From contig JADNRZ010000021.1 of assembly GCA_015501605.1 (NCBI GenBank), positions 868,001-932,000 on the forward strand: 64,000 bases of DNA. The letters are read 5' to 3'. Origin of the DNA: Panaeolus papilionaceus (Eukaryota; Basidiomycota; Agaricomycetes; Agaricales). The notes below the pieces were generated by a model that saw nothing but the letters and a program-made list of their open reading frames with translations, did not search any database and was not told where the DNA came from. Below, piece by piece: positions 46,005-56,420 of the stretch. The stretch's first letter is position 1, and every line of letters begins with the position of its first letter. A program made the translations under genes and the position numbers.

Positions 46005-46574
46005 TGTTACGGTTGACTTGTTCAGCGCGTACGAGTCCGGCCGTAGAGTCAACAAGAACGAAGTTCGAAGGTGAAGTCGGAGTTGGTTTCGGTGAGTTAC
46101 GTTAAAGTTCAAGAGTATCTAACTAAGAATGCCACTTCGAGTGATCGCTCGATGGTATTGTCTTAGCAGAGAGCGAGTAAAAGAAGTCCAGTAGAAGTTA
46201 TCGTTCTATTGTAGTTAAAGAACTAGCTAAAGAACATAGGGTATAATACTGGGGTTTATATACGTAATGCTAATGGTCCGTGCGCGGTATAGGAGGTCTG
46301 TGCACGAAGTAAATAAGAGTCAGAGGACGGGGCAAAGGAGTCACAATGGAACGTGTATGGGAATGTAGTAGAGAACGAGTCATAAATGTGGGAGAAGTGC
46401 GAGTCAGAGAATGGAGTATAATGTGGAGTGAGAGAAAGAAAAAGGTAAGAAGATAAGACGAGCTACAAGTACAAAGAGAGATGATAGTACACGAGATAAG
46501 ATAATAGTCCGGATAAGATGAAGAAAAGATAGGGGCATAGTGATAAGACAAAAGACGAAAGATAAAGCGTAACA
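46005..46574 (-). repeat. 5' LTR of chromovirus 1
   Basis: 570 bp, no differences noticed against 38660-39229. It is followed by the CATTC duplication. Confidence 0.9.
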
Positions 46575-48315
46575 CATTCAGGGATTAGTTTGGTGAATAA
46601 TGAATTAGTGGAAGCAGGAGGGAGGATAGGTGGTATGGCTGATTGACGTCGTGACTAACACTTGGATGAGATATATGTTGTTGCTTCACAATGCAGTCGT
46701 AATCTTAAAGAATTATGACACGAGAAAGGGAGAAAGGTCAAGGTCAAGGTGAGGTTGCAGTGAACCGGAGCGGATTGGGAATTTAGTTCAAGCTACACAC
46801 GGATCTGAGCGCTTGGGGACTGAGGAACGATTCTGACGGATGCCAAGTGGCTATACCAAGCACTGAAAGGAAGGAAAAAGAGGTGAGGGTGGGAGGGAAA
46901 AAAGCAAATAAATGCGTCCTTGGAGATGCAACCAACGCCGATGATGAGGAGGGAGCGTTGAAGGGATTAAGGGGAAGGGACCAAGGTTCAAGGGAAGGTT
47001 TGGTTATGTTTGTCAAAAACTTCTGCTCAGTCGTCGCTACTGCCATATTATCCTATGATGAGTCTTTGCCACATCACAGATGTAGTCGACAACGAATGTC
47101 ACCATGTTAGCACTCAGACTTGTCGAACCTTCCACCTCTGCCTGGCATTCTCAGTCATTTCTTTGCTTGACATTACATGAACACACAAGGGCAGTAGCTC
47201 AGAGCTTATCAATCCATGGAATAAATGATGGGTTGAAGCGATGGAGACAATATGCATTCAAAAGAAAATATCTTCAGTATGGAAGTTGAGCATGGGCAGG
47301 GGCGAAGAATCAGATGTGATGTGGAGTTGGGGAAGTCATCTTTTTACCTGAGTCTGAGACCGAGATTACCCGCAATGGAGTAGGGATATTGAGACGGATG
47401 TCGGATGAGGGGAGGCATCATTAGAGAGGATATTTTGAAGCTTACATTCATTCCTCGTCGCCTCACCAGCAACATCATTTTGCTACCACCAATGCTACAT
47501 TCACCCCAGGCTATCCTCACACCTCAACATCGCCACGATGCTCTTATCCAGCCCACTTCCGACTATGTTCAGATTTCATTCCGCTCTCACTCTTTTGCAC
47601 ATACTCGACCTCCTGAAATCTACCACCAAATACTCCCAATGCAATTGATAACACTGCGCGGGAGGTCTCGACTTTCCTCCTTGTGGACTTACCTTGTGAA
47701 TCTGTACTTGTGGCCCCCACAATTTCCATCCTCACCTAACATAGCTCTGTCGCCTCACCACTCCTTGCTCCACCCTCACATTCATTACATCTCTTTCGCT
47801 TTTGTAACTTCCATACTTACTCGAAACCTGTGCCTGTCATCTCTTCCTCACCTTGCGGTAGAAATGAACCTCTGTATGGACATCTTCACATTTCTCTTCA
47901 CTGTTGTTGTTCAATGTTCCGTTATGCTGCTGTAACATTAGAGGTGGAATATGGAGGCAATGTGGATACTTGATAGAATTCACATTCGGTTCGTACATCC
48001 CTGCATTCTGTTTTGTCGAAAAATATCTAATCTGTTTGCGAATCTGTCTCAGTCGTAGGCTCGTACCCACCTTTATCTGTGATCAACTTTGTTTGCCTGT
48101 TCTTTGTCATTGCACTTCACATATCCTGCACTCCACCAGAACGACCGAGCAGTCTCAGTTCATTTCCACCCTCTATCTTCCAATCATTTATGTCTTATCA
48201 CAACTCATGTACTCCGATGTGTAATGTATGGTAGAGCCATCATCCAAATTATATCGCAGATCACTCCGATGGTTCCATAATTGCGCCCTGTAATTGTTCG
48301 ATCCTCAGCTTCATC
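46575..48315. other. Stretch without a recognisable gene
   Basis: A frame of 176 codons at 47405-47935 has no motif, is His/Leu/Pro-rich and is not supported by any second copy here. No TE ends were seen. GCTTCATC at 48308-48315 is the likely target duplication of the next element. Confidence 0.45.
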
Positions 48316-48329
48316 CCCAGTGAAACTCG

Positions 48330-48615
48330 CATCTGAGTCCATCCGAGCACCACTGAGCAGAGCTGAGAAAATCTGAGCGAACATATCCCTCAGATGTAAT
48401 CATTGGTGCTCATCCAATTTCCCCCTCAAATGAGCACATCTGAGGAGAATGAGTGCACATTTCTTAAAGCACCATTGCTGAAATCCAACAGCATCTGAGC
48501 ACATCTGATAGATACTGACTTCGACTGAGAGCCACATATGAAGAGATAATGTAGAATATATATTTTATTTCTGATATCCTCTGAGTACATCTGAGCACAT
48601 CTGAGTAAATACGGT
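48330..48615. repeat. Subterminal ATCTGAGCAC repeats, left side
   Basis: At least eight CATCTGAG or close variants in about 280 bp, some as direct pairs (GCACATCTGAG). These are typical candidate transposase-binding sites near an element end. Confidence 0.6.
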
Positions 48616-49047
48616 ATATCTACGTAACAAAGCACTGTCCCATATAACCTCCCCTACATCTCCCGATCCTGGCCTCCCTGCACGCCGCCTTGGACATTGG
48701 CTCAGACACTTCCCTCTTTTTTTTTTGCACTCTTGCCTTGTATCTCTGGAGAAACGGAGGTATCAATAAATGACTGTATGGGAGCATGATGCGCAATGAA
48801 GACAATACTCACCTTAAGTGTAACAGAGTTGGGGGCTCTTAATGTCATGCAGAACGTGGAGACAATGCCATTTCCAGGATCTTTGAGGTAATCGGTGTAG
48901 AGAGGACCCTGGAGTGCGATTAACATCAATTGATGAAAAGAGAATGACAGACATACCTTGCATTGATCAGTTCGTCGTTGAAACATCAGCTGAGGCGAAA
49001 ATACCCTAAAACAGGCGCATATATGCACATTTTTCCAACACATCCTT

Positions 49048-49638
49048 TGTTACAGTTGACTTGTTCAGTGCGTACGAGTCCGGCCGTAGAGTCAACAAGA
49101 ACGAAGGTTGAAGGTGAGGTCGGGGTCGATTCGGCGAGTTATGTTGAAGTTCAAGGATATCTAACTAAGAATGCCACTTCGAGTGATCGCTCGATGGTAT
49201 TGTCTTAGCAGAGAGCGAGTAAAAGAAATCCAGTAGAAGTTATCGTTCTATTGTAGTTAAAGAACTAGCTAAAGAACATAGGGTATAGTACTGGTGTTTA
49301 TATACGTAATGCTAATGGTCCGTGCACTATACAAGAGGTCTGTGCGCAAAGTAAATAAGAGTCAAAAGACGGGGTGAAGGAATCATAATGGAGTGTGTAT
49401 GGGAATATAGTGGGGAACGAGTCATAAGTGTGAGAGAAGTATGAGTCAGAGATAAGAGTAAAACATAGAGCGACAGCGGGAATGGAAGTGGGTGAGAAGA
49501 GAAAAAGATAAAAAGATAAGACGAGCTACAAGTACAAAGAGAGATGATAGTACACAAAGATAAGATAGTAGTCCAGATAAGATAGCGGAAAGATAGGGGC
49601 ATGATGATAAGATGAGCGAGAAAAGATAGAGCGTAACA
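49048..49638 (-). repeat. 3' LTR of chromovirus 2
   Basis: 591 bp. Compared with the 5' LTR the first 35 bases show three substitutions (TTACAGTT, CAGTGCG, TACGAG here). It is preceded by TCCTT. Confidence 0.9.
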
Positions 49639-49655
49639 TTACCCCCTTTTTAAGG
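49639..49655 (-). other. Polypurine tract of chromovirus 2
   Basis: On the minus strand AAAAAGGGGGTAA lies directly before the 3' LTR. The same tract is at 39230-39246 in element 1. Confidence 0.75.
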
Positions 49656-49669
49656 CTGATTGACCACAA

Positions 49670-50872
49670 TCAGGTGTTGATGTTGTGGATGGCTTCATCA
49701 CACATGTCGTCGTCGTAGTCGGAGAAATCATAGGCCCACGTGCCGTCTTCGTTGATACTGTTTTTTGGAGTCCATTGCTTGCTTGGTTTGTCGTCGGTCC
49801 AAGTGGTATCCCAAGCGTTATTCTTTCCCCAAGGGTTGGAAGATCTCGACGAGGTCTTCTTATTCTTGCCTTTGTTGTTCGACGAAGGAGATCTTTTGGA
49901 GCAAGTGTTTGCGAGATGGTTGGGGGCGTATCTCTTGCAATGGGGACAGCGGTATTTTGGGCAATTTTGGCGGAAATGGTTCTCGGAGTTGGGGCAGGAA
50001 CGACATAAGTCTTGTCCTCTTTTCATCAAACTGAGGACATGGCAGCGGGTGGTGAAGTCGAGGCCGTCGAACATTTTGTCTAAGGGTCGTTGAGCAAGGT
50101 TTTCTAGAGTAGGATAATGGTTTTGTTGATAAGAGTAGTCGTATAAGAAGGTTTTGTCATGTTTGAAGGTGTAGAGGTCGTTGGGTTTGTAATGGGCATA
50201 TTTTGCCCTTTGAGTGGCGACTAGCTGTATGAGTCGATCGTGACAGACTGGGTTATTGAAATGTTCGGCGCAGAACGACTCGAATTGAGAGCAGCCAATA
50301 TTCCAGTATGTTGCGGCGGCCTTTTCATGAGCGTTGATGGCCGCGTATAACTTCAAGACTTGTTCACGGGTTTGAGCAATATGGCTATCCATGGTTCGGA
50401 TTGGGGAGAGGAGGGCGTCGTTGAACGGGAGAGTCCATGCGAGAGCTTCGTAATCTTCCAAATTGCGGAAGATATTGACGAACTCGTCAAAGGAGAGGGA
50501 GGTATGGTCGTGGGTGGTGCTTGGGGATTCTTTAGGCGTTTCCCAAGCAGAGGCGTCGTTGGGGTTAAGGGCAGTGTTGGTGGTGACAGTGTGGGCAGCG
50601 ATAAGTGTTTTAAGGACGTCGTTGAGGCCTTTGATTTCAGGGATCTTGGTTTCTGATGCCTTCGCTTCTTCTTCGAGGATGCGTCCTTGTTGTTTTGCTT
50701 CGGCGATGAGAGTTTTGGTGTGGGCGATGAATTCGGAATCGGACATGGACTGCGGAAAGATGGGAGAAGCGACAGTAGGAGGATCGGTAAACGATCCTTG
50801 AGCGGGGGAGATAATGCAGACGGTTTTAGGAGCAGTGGATGATGAGGAAGTGGAGGCAGAGTTAGGAGTCAT
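49670..50872 (-). CDS. ORF3: zinc-knuckle protein encoded downstream of pol
   Basis: The 400-residue protein starts 50 nt after the pol stop. Residues 1-35 are Ser/Thr-rich, 45-75 a likely helix, and 125-270 a mostly helical region (motifs FDEFVNIF, WTLPFNDALL, YWNIGCSQFE). Two Cys/His motifs follow: C290-C293-H299-C304 and C309-C312-H319-C324, i.e. CX2CX5HX4C and CX2CX6HX4C, each longer than the retroviral CX2CX4HX4C knuckle. The tail is basic then Asp-rich. It has no signal peptide or membrane segment, so it is not an envelope although it occupies the env position. A nucleic-acid-binding accessory role is inferred. It is preserved in both chromoviruses, which argues for function. Confidence 0.8.
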   Translation of the reverse strand: MTPNSASTSSSSTAPKTVCIISPAQGSFTDPPTVASPIFPQSMSDSEFIAHTKTLIAEAKQQGRILEEEAKASETKIPEIKGLNDVLKTLIAAHTVTTNTALNPNDASAWETPKESPSTTHDHTSLSFDEFVNIFRNLEDYEALAWTLPFNDALLSPIRTMDSHIAQTREQVLKLYAAINAHEKAAATYWNIGCSQFESFCAEHFNNPVCHDRLIQLVATQRAKYAHYKPNDLYTFKHDKTFLYDYSYQQNHYPTLENLAQRPLDKMFDGLDFTTRCHVLSLMKRGQDLCRSCPNSENHFRQNCPKYRCPHCKRYAPNHLANTCSKRSPSSNNKGKNKKTSSRSSNPWGKNNAWDTTWTDDKPSKQWTPKNSINEDGTWAYDFSDYDDDMCDEAIHNINT

Positions 50873-50922
50873 AGTGAAGCTAGTTGTTGTTGCTGTTGAA
50901 AGAGCGAATTTGTTTGGGGGTT

Positions 50923-53900
50923 CTAGATAAGTTTGCGTCTTCTTTTATAAGCGAACAGGATGTCAGGGGCGTTAACGAAGTTTTCTTCTGGTTCCCAGGA
51001 GTTATGAAACGGTGAAAAACCTTTCCACGATACCATGTATTCCCGGTTGGGCGGTTTCCCTCGATGGTGGAGAATAGATTCAACTCCATATTCTTCTTCT
51101 CCGCCGATGAGGTCAGGCGGTGGTTCAGGGAAATTCGGACCATGTTCTGGGGTTTCGTGATAGGGAGTGAGAAGGTTGACATGGAAGACGTCGTGAATTT
51201 TCCAGTAGAAAGGGAGTCGGAGTCTATAGGTGACAGGTCCTAAGACTTCGGAGATCGGGAAAGGTCCTTGACGTTTGGAGGAAATTTTCTTATTGGTACC
51301 AAGTCGGAGGTTCTTTGCTTCTAACCATACTTGTTGTCTGAGTTTGAAGGGCGTGTGAGGGTTTTTGCTGCGGGTGATCATGCGGTTTCTAGCGTGGGTG
51401 TGTGCAGCAATTGCTTCTTGACGCATTTGGACTAGGGACCCAAGTTTGTTTTCCACAGAAGGGTGAATGGAATGTTCGAACGTGATCGGGATTTGAGTGG
51501 GGTTGGTTCCTAGCATGAGTTCGAATGGAGTATGTTGGCGGTCCGAATGTCGGTGGTTATTGTGTGTGAATTCGAGGATAGGGAGTGCGTCGACCCAGTT
51601 TTCTGGGTTAGAGATACAATAAATGGAAAGGTAGGTTTCGATTTCTTGGTTGTAGCGTTCTGTAGTGCCGTCGGTTTGTGGATGGTAGGCAGTGGAGAGT
51701 CTGGATTCGATTTCGAGAAGTTTTAGAAGTTCTTTGAAGGCGTGTGATGCAAATCTGGGGTCTCTATCTGAAGTGATGGAGTCAGGTAATCCAAAACGTT
51801 TGTAAAGGTTGTCGATTAGGAGTCTGGCGACTCCTTCTGAATTAATCGTTTTCGTGCAAGGTAGCAAAATTACCCCCTTCGTAAGGCCGTGGTCCACCAC
51901 GGAAAGAATGGAGTCAAATCCTTTCGATGGCGGAAGGTCGGTGATAAGGTCCATAGATGTTTGGGCGAAAGGTTTAAGAGATTTTGGGGGTTCAATCGGA
52001 ACTATAGTGGGTCGTATCGGGTTGCGATTGATCTTGAACTGTTGACAGGCGACGCATCCTTTGACGTACGACTTGATGAATTGTCGCATCCCAGGCCACC
52101 AGTGTGTGGCGGAGATAGAGTTGAACGTTTCTAACTCTCCAGGGTGTCCGGCGGAAACGGTGTCGTGAAAATGGTGAACGATGGAGCGTCGGAGTTCGTT
52201 ATCTTTAGGGATGTAAACCTTTTCTTTGTAGAAGAGAAGTTTCCCATAGTCGCCTTCTTCGTAGGACCAGTCATTGAGGGAGGTTCCTGACGATACGTTT
52301 TTGTCAGACAACAATAGTTCTAGCGCTTTCGTGGCGTCTTTGTCTAAAGATTTGGCAGTTGCGATTCTTTCTTGGAGTTCGAGGTCGATGAGGTTGACAA
52401 ATAGGGAGTCAGGGAGTACTGTGATGTCTGTGTTTTCTTCGTTATCGCCTTCGGGGACTAGGTCGGGTCGTCGTGAGAGTGCATCGGATTGAATCATTTT
52501 ATCTCCTGGGGTGTGAACAAGGTTAAGATCATATTCGGATAAGATAAGAAACCATCGTGCTTGTTGGCCATTGAGCTTCTGAGGGGAGCGCCAATAGGTT
52601 AGGTTTTTGTGATCTGAGAGAATGGTGGTCGTGTGCGGAGATCCCAGGATGTAATGTTTCCATTCTTCTATGGTGCGGATAATTCCGAGGAGTTCGCGAT
52701 CGAAGATTTGATAGTTTTGTTCGGCAGGGGAGAATGATCGAGAGAGGAAACAAACGGGATGGCATTTTCCGTTGGCATCTGTTTGAGTCAAGACTGCTCC
52801 ATAAGCATACTGGGAGGCGTCGGATTCTATTTGGAACGGTCGGTCGAGGTCGGGCATTGCGAGTACAGGTTCTTGGGAAAATCGTTCTTTCAGGTTGTCA
52901 AACGCGTTTTGTTGGGCTTCTCCCCATTCGAAGGGGTGTTCTTTCCTAAGGAGGTCGTTCAGGGGTCTGGCGATGTCGGAGTAGTGTCGGATGAATTTTC
53001 GGTAGAAGTTGCCAAAACCTAAGAATGATCGGACTTGTTTAAGGGTTTTAGGGGCGGGCCATTCTTTAATTCCGGCGAGTTTCGAGGGGTCCATGGAGAT
53101 CTTGTTGTGTTCGATGATGAATCCTAAATAGGCCACACTGGTCTTGGCGAACTCGCATTTTTCGGGTTTCAGATATAGGTCGTTGTCTTTCATAATCTGG
53201 AGTACTTCTTTGGTGTATTGTTCGAGGTCTTCTTCGTTGGTGGCGTAGATAAGGATATCGTCCATATAGATGATCACGTAACCATTGTCGATCTGTTTGA
53301 TGAAGATGTTGTCCATCATCGATTGGAACGTCGCAGGTGAGTTACAGAGGCCAAAGAACATGACCAAAGGTTCGAAGAGTCCGAACTTGGTCTTGAAGGC
53401 GGCTTTCCATTCGTCTCCTTCTTTGATCCAGATATTGTTGTAACCCCATCGGACATCGAGCTTGGTGAAATACTTGGCGCCTTTAAGTTTATCCATGAGA
53501 TCGGTGACAAGAGGTAGTGGATAAGCGTTCTTGACAGTTCCTTCGTTCAGGTGGCGGTAATCTTGGCATGGGCGGAGTTTGGAGTTGGCGTCCTTCTTTG
53601 GTACATAGAAGAATCCGGAAGCTTGAGGGGAATCACTAGGGCGGATCGTTCCTTTCTTGAGATGCTCGTCGATAAATTCCTTAGTTGCTCTTTCCTGTTC
53701 CGGGTTGAGCGGGTAAACCTTAGACGAGTTCTCGACGAAATCGGGTTTGAGCTTGATTTCGTGATCCCATGGTTTGTGTGCAGGCAAGGTGTCGGAGGCT
53801 TCTTCGGAAAATACGGAGATCCAAGGATGGAATTGAGGGGGGACGATGTCAAGGGGATCGGAAGATTCTCGTTTCTTGTCGAACTTCTGGGCGAATGCTT

Positions 53901-54588
53901 GAGAATGGGTTAGGGCGGCATGGATCCAGGTTTCTTGGGTTTCTTCAGCAAATCCTTCTTTCATAAATGACGTTACGCGGTCGTCGGTTGTTGTTTCCAT
54001 AGTGTTTGTTCGGTTCGTTGTCGTGTTTTTCCCCAGCATTAGCCTTACATGGGATTCTAGTGCGGCGATCGTGGTTTCGTCCAGGATGGCGGCGTCCGTT
54101 GGGTACCAATCGGGTATCTTGTTCCAGGTTTCTATTCGGTGGATCTCCTGATCCGTTTCTTCTTCCATGGAAGTTCTCCAGTTAAAAGAGGCCGTCTTCC
54201 AGTCAATGTCGGGGTTCGTTTCTTGCAGCCACGGCAGTCCTAATATCATCTTCTGCCGTCCTAGTCCAGTCACTAGGAATTCTGTTCTTCTGATCTTTCC
54301 ATAGATCGTAATATCAAGGGTCGTCTTGCTGGTAATTGTTCCAGTCTTGTTCGGGGTTCCGTCAACGTTTCGAACTCGTATGGGGGTGTCAAGGGGTGTC
54401 AAAGGGAGATGATGAGATCGGGCAAAGGATTGGTCGATGAAGATTCCTGAGGCTCCGGAATCAAGAAGTGCATGGATAGAAAGGGGTTCAGCGGTTCTCT
54501 GAGTTTCACACAAGATAGTCACAGGGACAGAAATAGTTTCATTGTGAGCTATCAAAGCGGAACATACAGATATATAAGGGTCTGACAT
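50923..54588 (-). CDS. pol: Pol polyprotein: protease, RT, RNase H, integrase, chromodomain
   Basis: The 1,221-residue frame is uninterrupted. The protease has DSGAS at 43-47. RT spans about 300-480, with catalytic D378 (LDVRWGYN) and YMDD at 441-444. RNase H has D590, E632 and D659. The integrase zinc-binding domain lies at about 805-848 (His pair, then CVAC). The DDE core has D880, D941 and E977, a D-35-E spacing. The C-terminus, ~1166-1218, is a chromodomain (YMVSWKGF, NSWEPEENF), which marks the chromovirus clade and directs integration to chromatin in known members. The frame is -1 relative to gag; its ATG lies 14 nt after the gag stop, so expression may be by reinitiation or frameshifting. 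In element 1 this ATG is ACG. Confidence 0.93.
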   Translation of the reverse strand: MSDPYISVCSALIAHNETISVPVTILCETQRTAEPLSIHALLDSGASGIFIDQSFARSHHLPLTPLDTPIRVRNVDGTPNKTGTITSKTTLDITIYGKIRRTEFLVTGLGRQKMILGLPWLQETNPDIDWKTASFNWRTSMEEETDQEIHRIETWNKIPDWYPTDAAILDETTIAALESHVRLMLGKNTTTNRTNTMETTTDDRVTSFMKEGFAEETQETWIHAALTHSQAFAQKFDKKRESSDPLDIVPPQFHPWISVFSEEASDTLPAHKPWDHEIKLKPDFVENSSKVYPLNPEQERATKEFIDEHLKKGTIRPSDSPQASGFFYVPKKDANSKLRPCQDYRHLNEGTVKNAYPLPLVTDLMDKLKGAKYFTKLDVRWGYNNIWIKEGDEWKAAFKTKFGLFEPLVMFFGLCNSPATFQSMMDNIFIKQIDNGYVIIYMDDILIYATNEEDLEQYTKEVLQIMKDNDLYLKPEKCEFAKTSVAYLGFIIEHNKISMDPSKLAGIKEWPAPKTLKQVRSFLGFGNFYRKFIRHYSDIARPLNDLLRKEHPFEWGEAQQNAFDNLKERFSQEPVLAMPDLDRPFQIESDASQYAYGAVLTQTDANGKCHPVCFLSRSFSPAEQNYQIFDRELLGIIRTIEEWKHYILGSPHTTTILSDHKNLTYWRSPQKLNGQQARWFLILSEYDLNLVHTPGDKMIQSDALSRRPDLVPEGDNEENTDITVLPDSLFVNLIDLELQERIATAKSLDKDATKALELLLSDKNVSSGTSLNDWSYEEGDYGKLLFYKEKVYIPKDNELRRSIVHHFHDTVSAGHPGELETFNSISATHWWPGMRQFIKSYVKGCVACQQFKINRNPIRPTIVPIEPPKSLKPFAQTSMDLITDLPPSKGFDSILSVVDHGLTKGVILLPCTKTINSEGVARLLIDNLYKRFGLPDSITSDRDPRFASHAFKELLKLLEIESRLSTAYHPQTDGTTERYNQEIETYLSIYCISNPENWVDALPILEFTHNNHRHSDRQHTPFELMLGTNPTQIPITFEHSIHPSVENKLGSLVQMRQEAIAAHTHARNRMITRSKNPHTPFKLRQQVWLEAKNLRLGTNKKISSKRQGPFPISEVLGPVTYRLRLPFYWKIHDVFHVNLLTPYHETPEHGPNFPEPPPDLIGGEEEYGVESILHHRGKPPNREYMVSWKGFSPFHNSWEPEENFVNAPDILFAYKRRRKLI

Positions 54589-54602
54589 CGAGGCAGGGCC
54601 CT

Positions 54603-56279
54603 TTAGGCAAAATCCTGTTCTTGCATTTCGGAGGTAAAAGTGGCGCGTTCTTCTTCATTTAATTCGCTGTAGATGGCACGAATATGCTTGACGAATTCTT
54701 TCGGGTCTTTAGCGTATGAGTTGCTGGTATAGTTGTTCGGGGACGTCCCAGTTCTTCCTCCCGGTCCTCCAGGTCTAGTGCCTGGTCCTCCGGTAGAGGG
54801 CGTTCCATAGTTCTGTCAGTATCCTTGGTTTCCAGTGTTTCGGGTTGGGCAGTCGCGGGCAATGTGTCCTGGTTGGTGGCATTTGAAGCATTCTCCTTTC
54901 TTGACGTGGTCGAGGCGTTTGGTTTCGGTGAGATTAATTTGCCTAGGTCGGGCGAAATTAAATCCCATCTGGTTAGACGTAAAGCGGCGAGGTGCTGAGT
55001 TCTTGGAAACGAAGGGATTGGTCTCTCTCCAGATTGCATCGGCTTCGGCTGCTCGGTCCATCCATTCTTGAAGGGTGATAGGGGGATCGCGGTTGGTGCG
55101 GAGTTTGTTGCTGATCGCAGTTTGGAGAGATCGGTGATACATCCTAACGATCTTCTTCTCATCTTCTCCAATAGGTTGTCCTCTTGGGGTTCGGGGGAAA
55201 GTGTAACCTGAAAGGGTCATTAGGTTCTTGAATGCAGTGTTGTGTGCTTCGACCGTTCCGGTCTGTTTGAGGTCTTGGAGGCGATCATCGGCTTGATCTT
55301 CTTCGAGGAGTATCCCAAAGTCTTGTTTGAGCTTATTGATAAAAGCTTGGAATGTTCCATAAGTGATCGGGGCACCGGTGCATCTAGCGGTGTTGAATGC
55401 TTCCATGAGAAAGACTTTCTTCCAATCCATGGCTTCTCGGTTCTCTTTCTCTCCTTCGCCGAACTGGGAAAGGACATAGGCGACCTTTCGTTCGTCGGTA
55501 TCGTAGATGTGTCGGTTGATGAAGAGATAGTTGTAGCATTGAGTGAGAAAATCACGGAGTTTAGAGCGATTCCCCATGAACGGTTCGGGAGCTCCAATTG
55601 ATAATTCCTTCTGGCTGTGTGCTGGTGCGGGTGCGGGGATGACGATGTTTTGCGGTGGGTTTCCTCCTGGTGGGTTGGGTCCTCCGCCACCTCCTCCTCC
55701 GGGTGGTGGTGGTCCTCCTCCTGGTCCCCCTCCTCCTGTAGGTGGGAGTGGAGCGCCTCCTGGTCCTGCTGGGCCTCCTCCTCCTCCACCCGGGGGTGGC
55801 GGTGGTGAAGGTCCTGGTCCTGAGGTTCCGGATCCTCCGGGCATTATTCCGGATGGTCCTCCTGGCGGGCTATCTGGTTCCTTCTTTTTTCCTTTGTCGG
55901 TGTCTTCTGGCTGGTAACCCCATTCTCCTGGTTGTGGTACATAGGGTTCTCCTACTGAGAGCATTCCCGATGCATCCGTCCTGAAGATGGATCCTGCAAT
56001 ATCTCCCATAGGGGTTGACATGTTATCGGTATATCTGGGGATTTCGTGTGAAAAGACAGGAGTTCTGTTGATAGTAAGGTCTTGTTCGCGAGGATCGTGA
56101 GGTAATTCTGGTGTCTGGGTTCGTTCTTCTTGGCCCACTGGTGTTTCGGGCAGCTCGGTGGTCGTTCCAAGTTCGTCGATGGCTGTTATCGAGGTTTCTT
56201 CTTCGGGACGTTCTTCGTCCTTATCTGGGGATCTGGGTGTCGATCTGAGTCCGTGTCTTTGGGTAACTCTGGTGGTCAA
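54603..56279 (-). pseudogene. gag: gag of chromovirus 2 with an internal stop
   Basis: The frame spans 558 codons with one in-frame TGA at 54818-54816 (codon 488). Residues 1-135 are acidic/polar, 136-208 a Gly/Pro-rich linker, and ~225-400 a retrotransposon capsid-like region (LSIGAPEPF, LRDFLTQCYNYLF). The zinc knuckle C464-C477 (CFKCHQPGHIARDC) comes just before the stop. In element 1 the same codon is CGA (Arg), so the stop is a C-to-T change at a CpG. The truncated product keeps capsid and knuckle and could still act. The natural end at 54605-54603 is TAA, followed by 14 nt and the pol ATG. Antisense Gly/Pro-rich frames over the linker are shadows. Confidence 0.85.
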
Positions 56280-56407
56280 AGATGGGGTTCTGACTATGCT
56301 TGAAGTCGATCCTGATCTGAGTCGTCCGGGTTTGTTTGCTTTCGTGGGTGCCGTCTTGAGTATAGGTGGGGACTGTCGACGTCAACGACGGACAGTATAC
56401 GTAGAGA

Positions 56408-56420
56408 TAGCTAGTTCTTT
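56408..56420 (-). other. Primer-binding site of chromovirus 2
   Basis: On the minus strand AAAGAACTAGCTA directly follows the 5' LTR. Its 13-nt complement TAGCTAGTTCTTT lies in the LTR at 56644-56632, the predicted RNA 5' end. Confidence 0.7.

Larger units (their letters stand above)
38660..46574 (-). mobile_element. Ty3/Gypsy chromovirus 1, decayed
   Basis: The 7,915-bp element is read on the minus strand. LTRs are 38660-39229 (3') and 46005-46574 (5'), 570 bp each, apparently identical, beginning TGTTACG and ending CGTAACA. CATTC occurs at 38655-38659 and 46575-46579. A polypurine tract (AAAAAGGGGG on the minus strand) borders the 3' LTR, and AAAGAACTAGCTA abuts the 5' LTR as the primer-binding site. 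Gene order is gag, pol, ORF3. Compared with element 2 at 49048-57011 it has about nineteen missing bases in the coding part, so gag and pol are broken. Confidence 0.9.

Noticed and set aside
47405..47935. 176-codon frame as a gene
   Set aside because: No motif, odd composition rich in His, Pro and Leu, no second copy and no intron or context support.
49670..50872. ORF3 as an envelope gene
   Set aside because: No signal peptide, membrane segment or glycoprotein-like Cys pattern; it has zinc-knuckle-type motifs instead.
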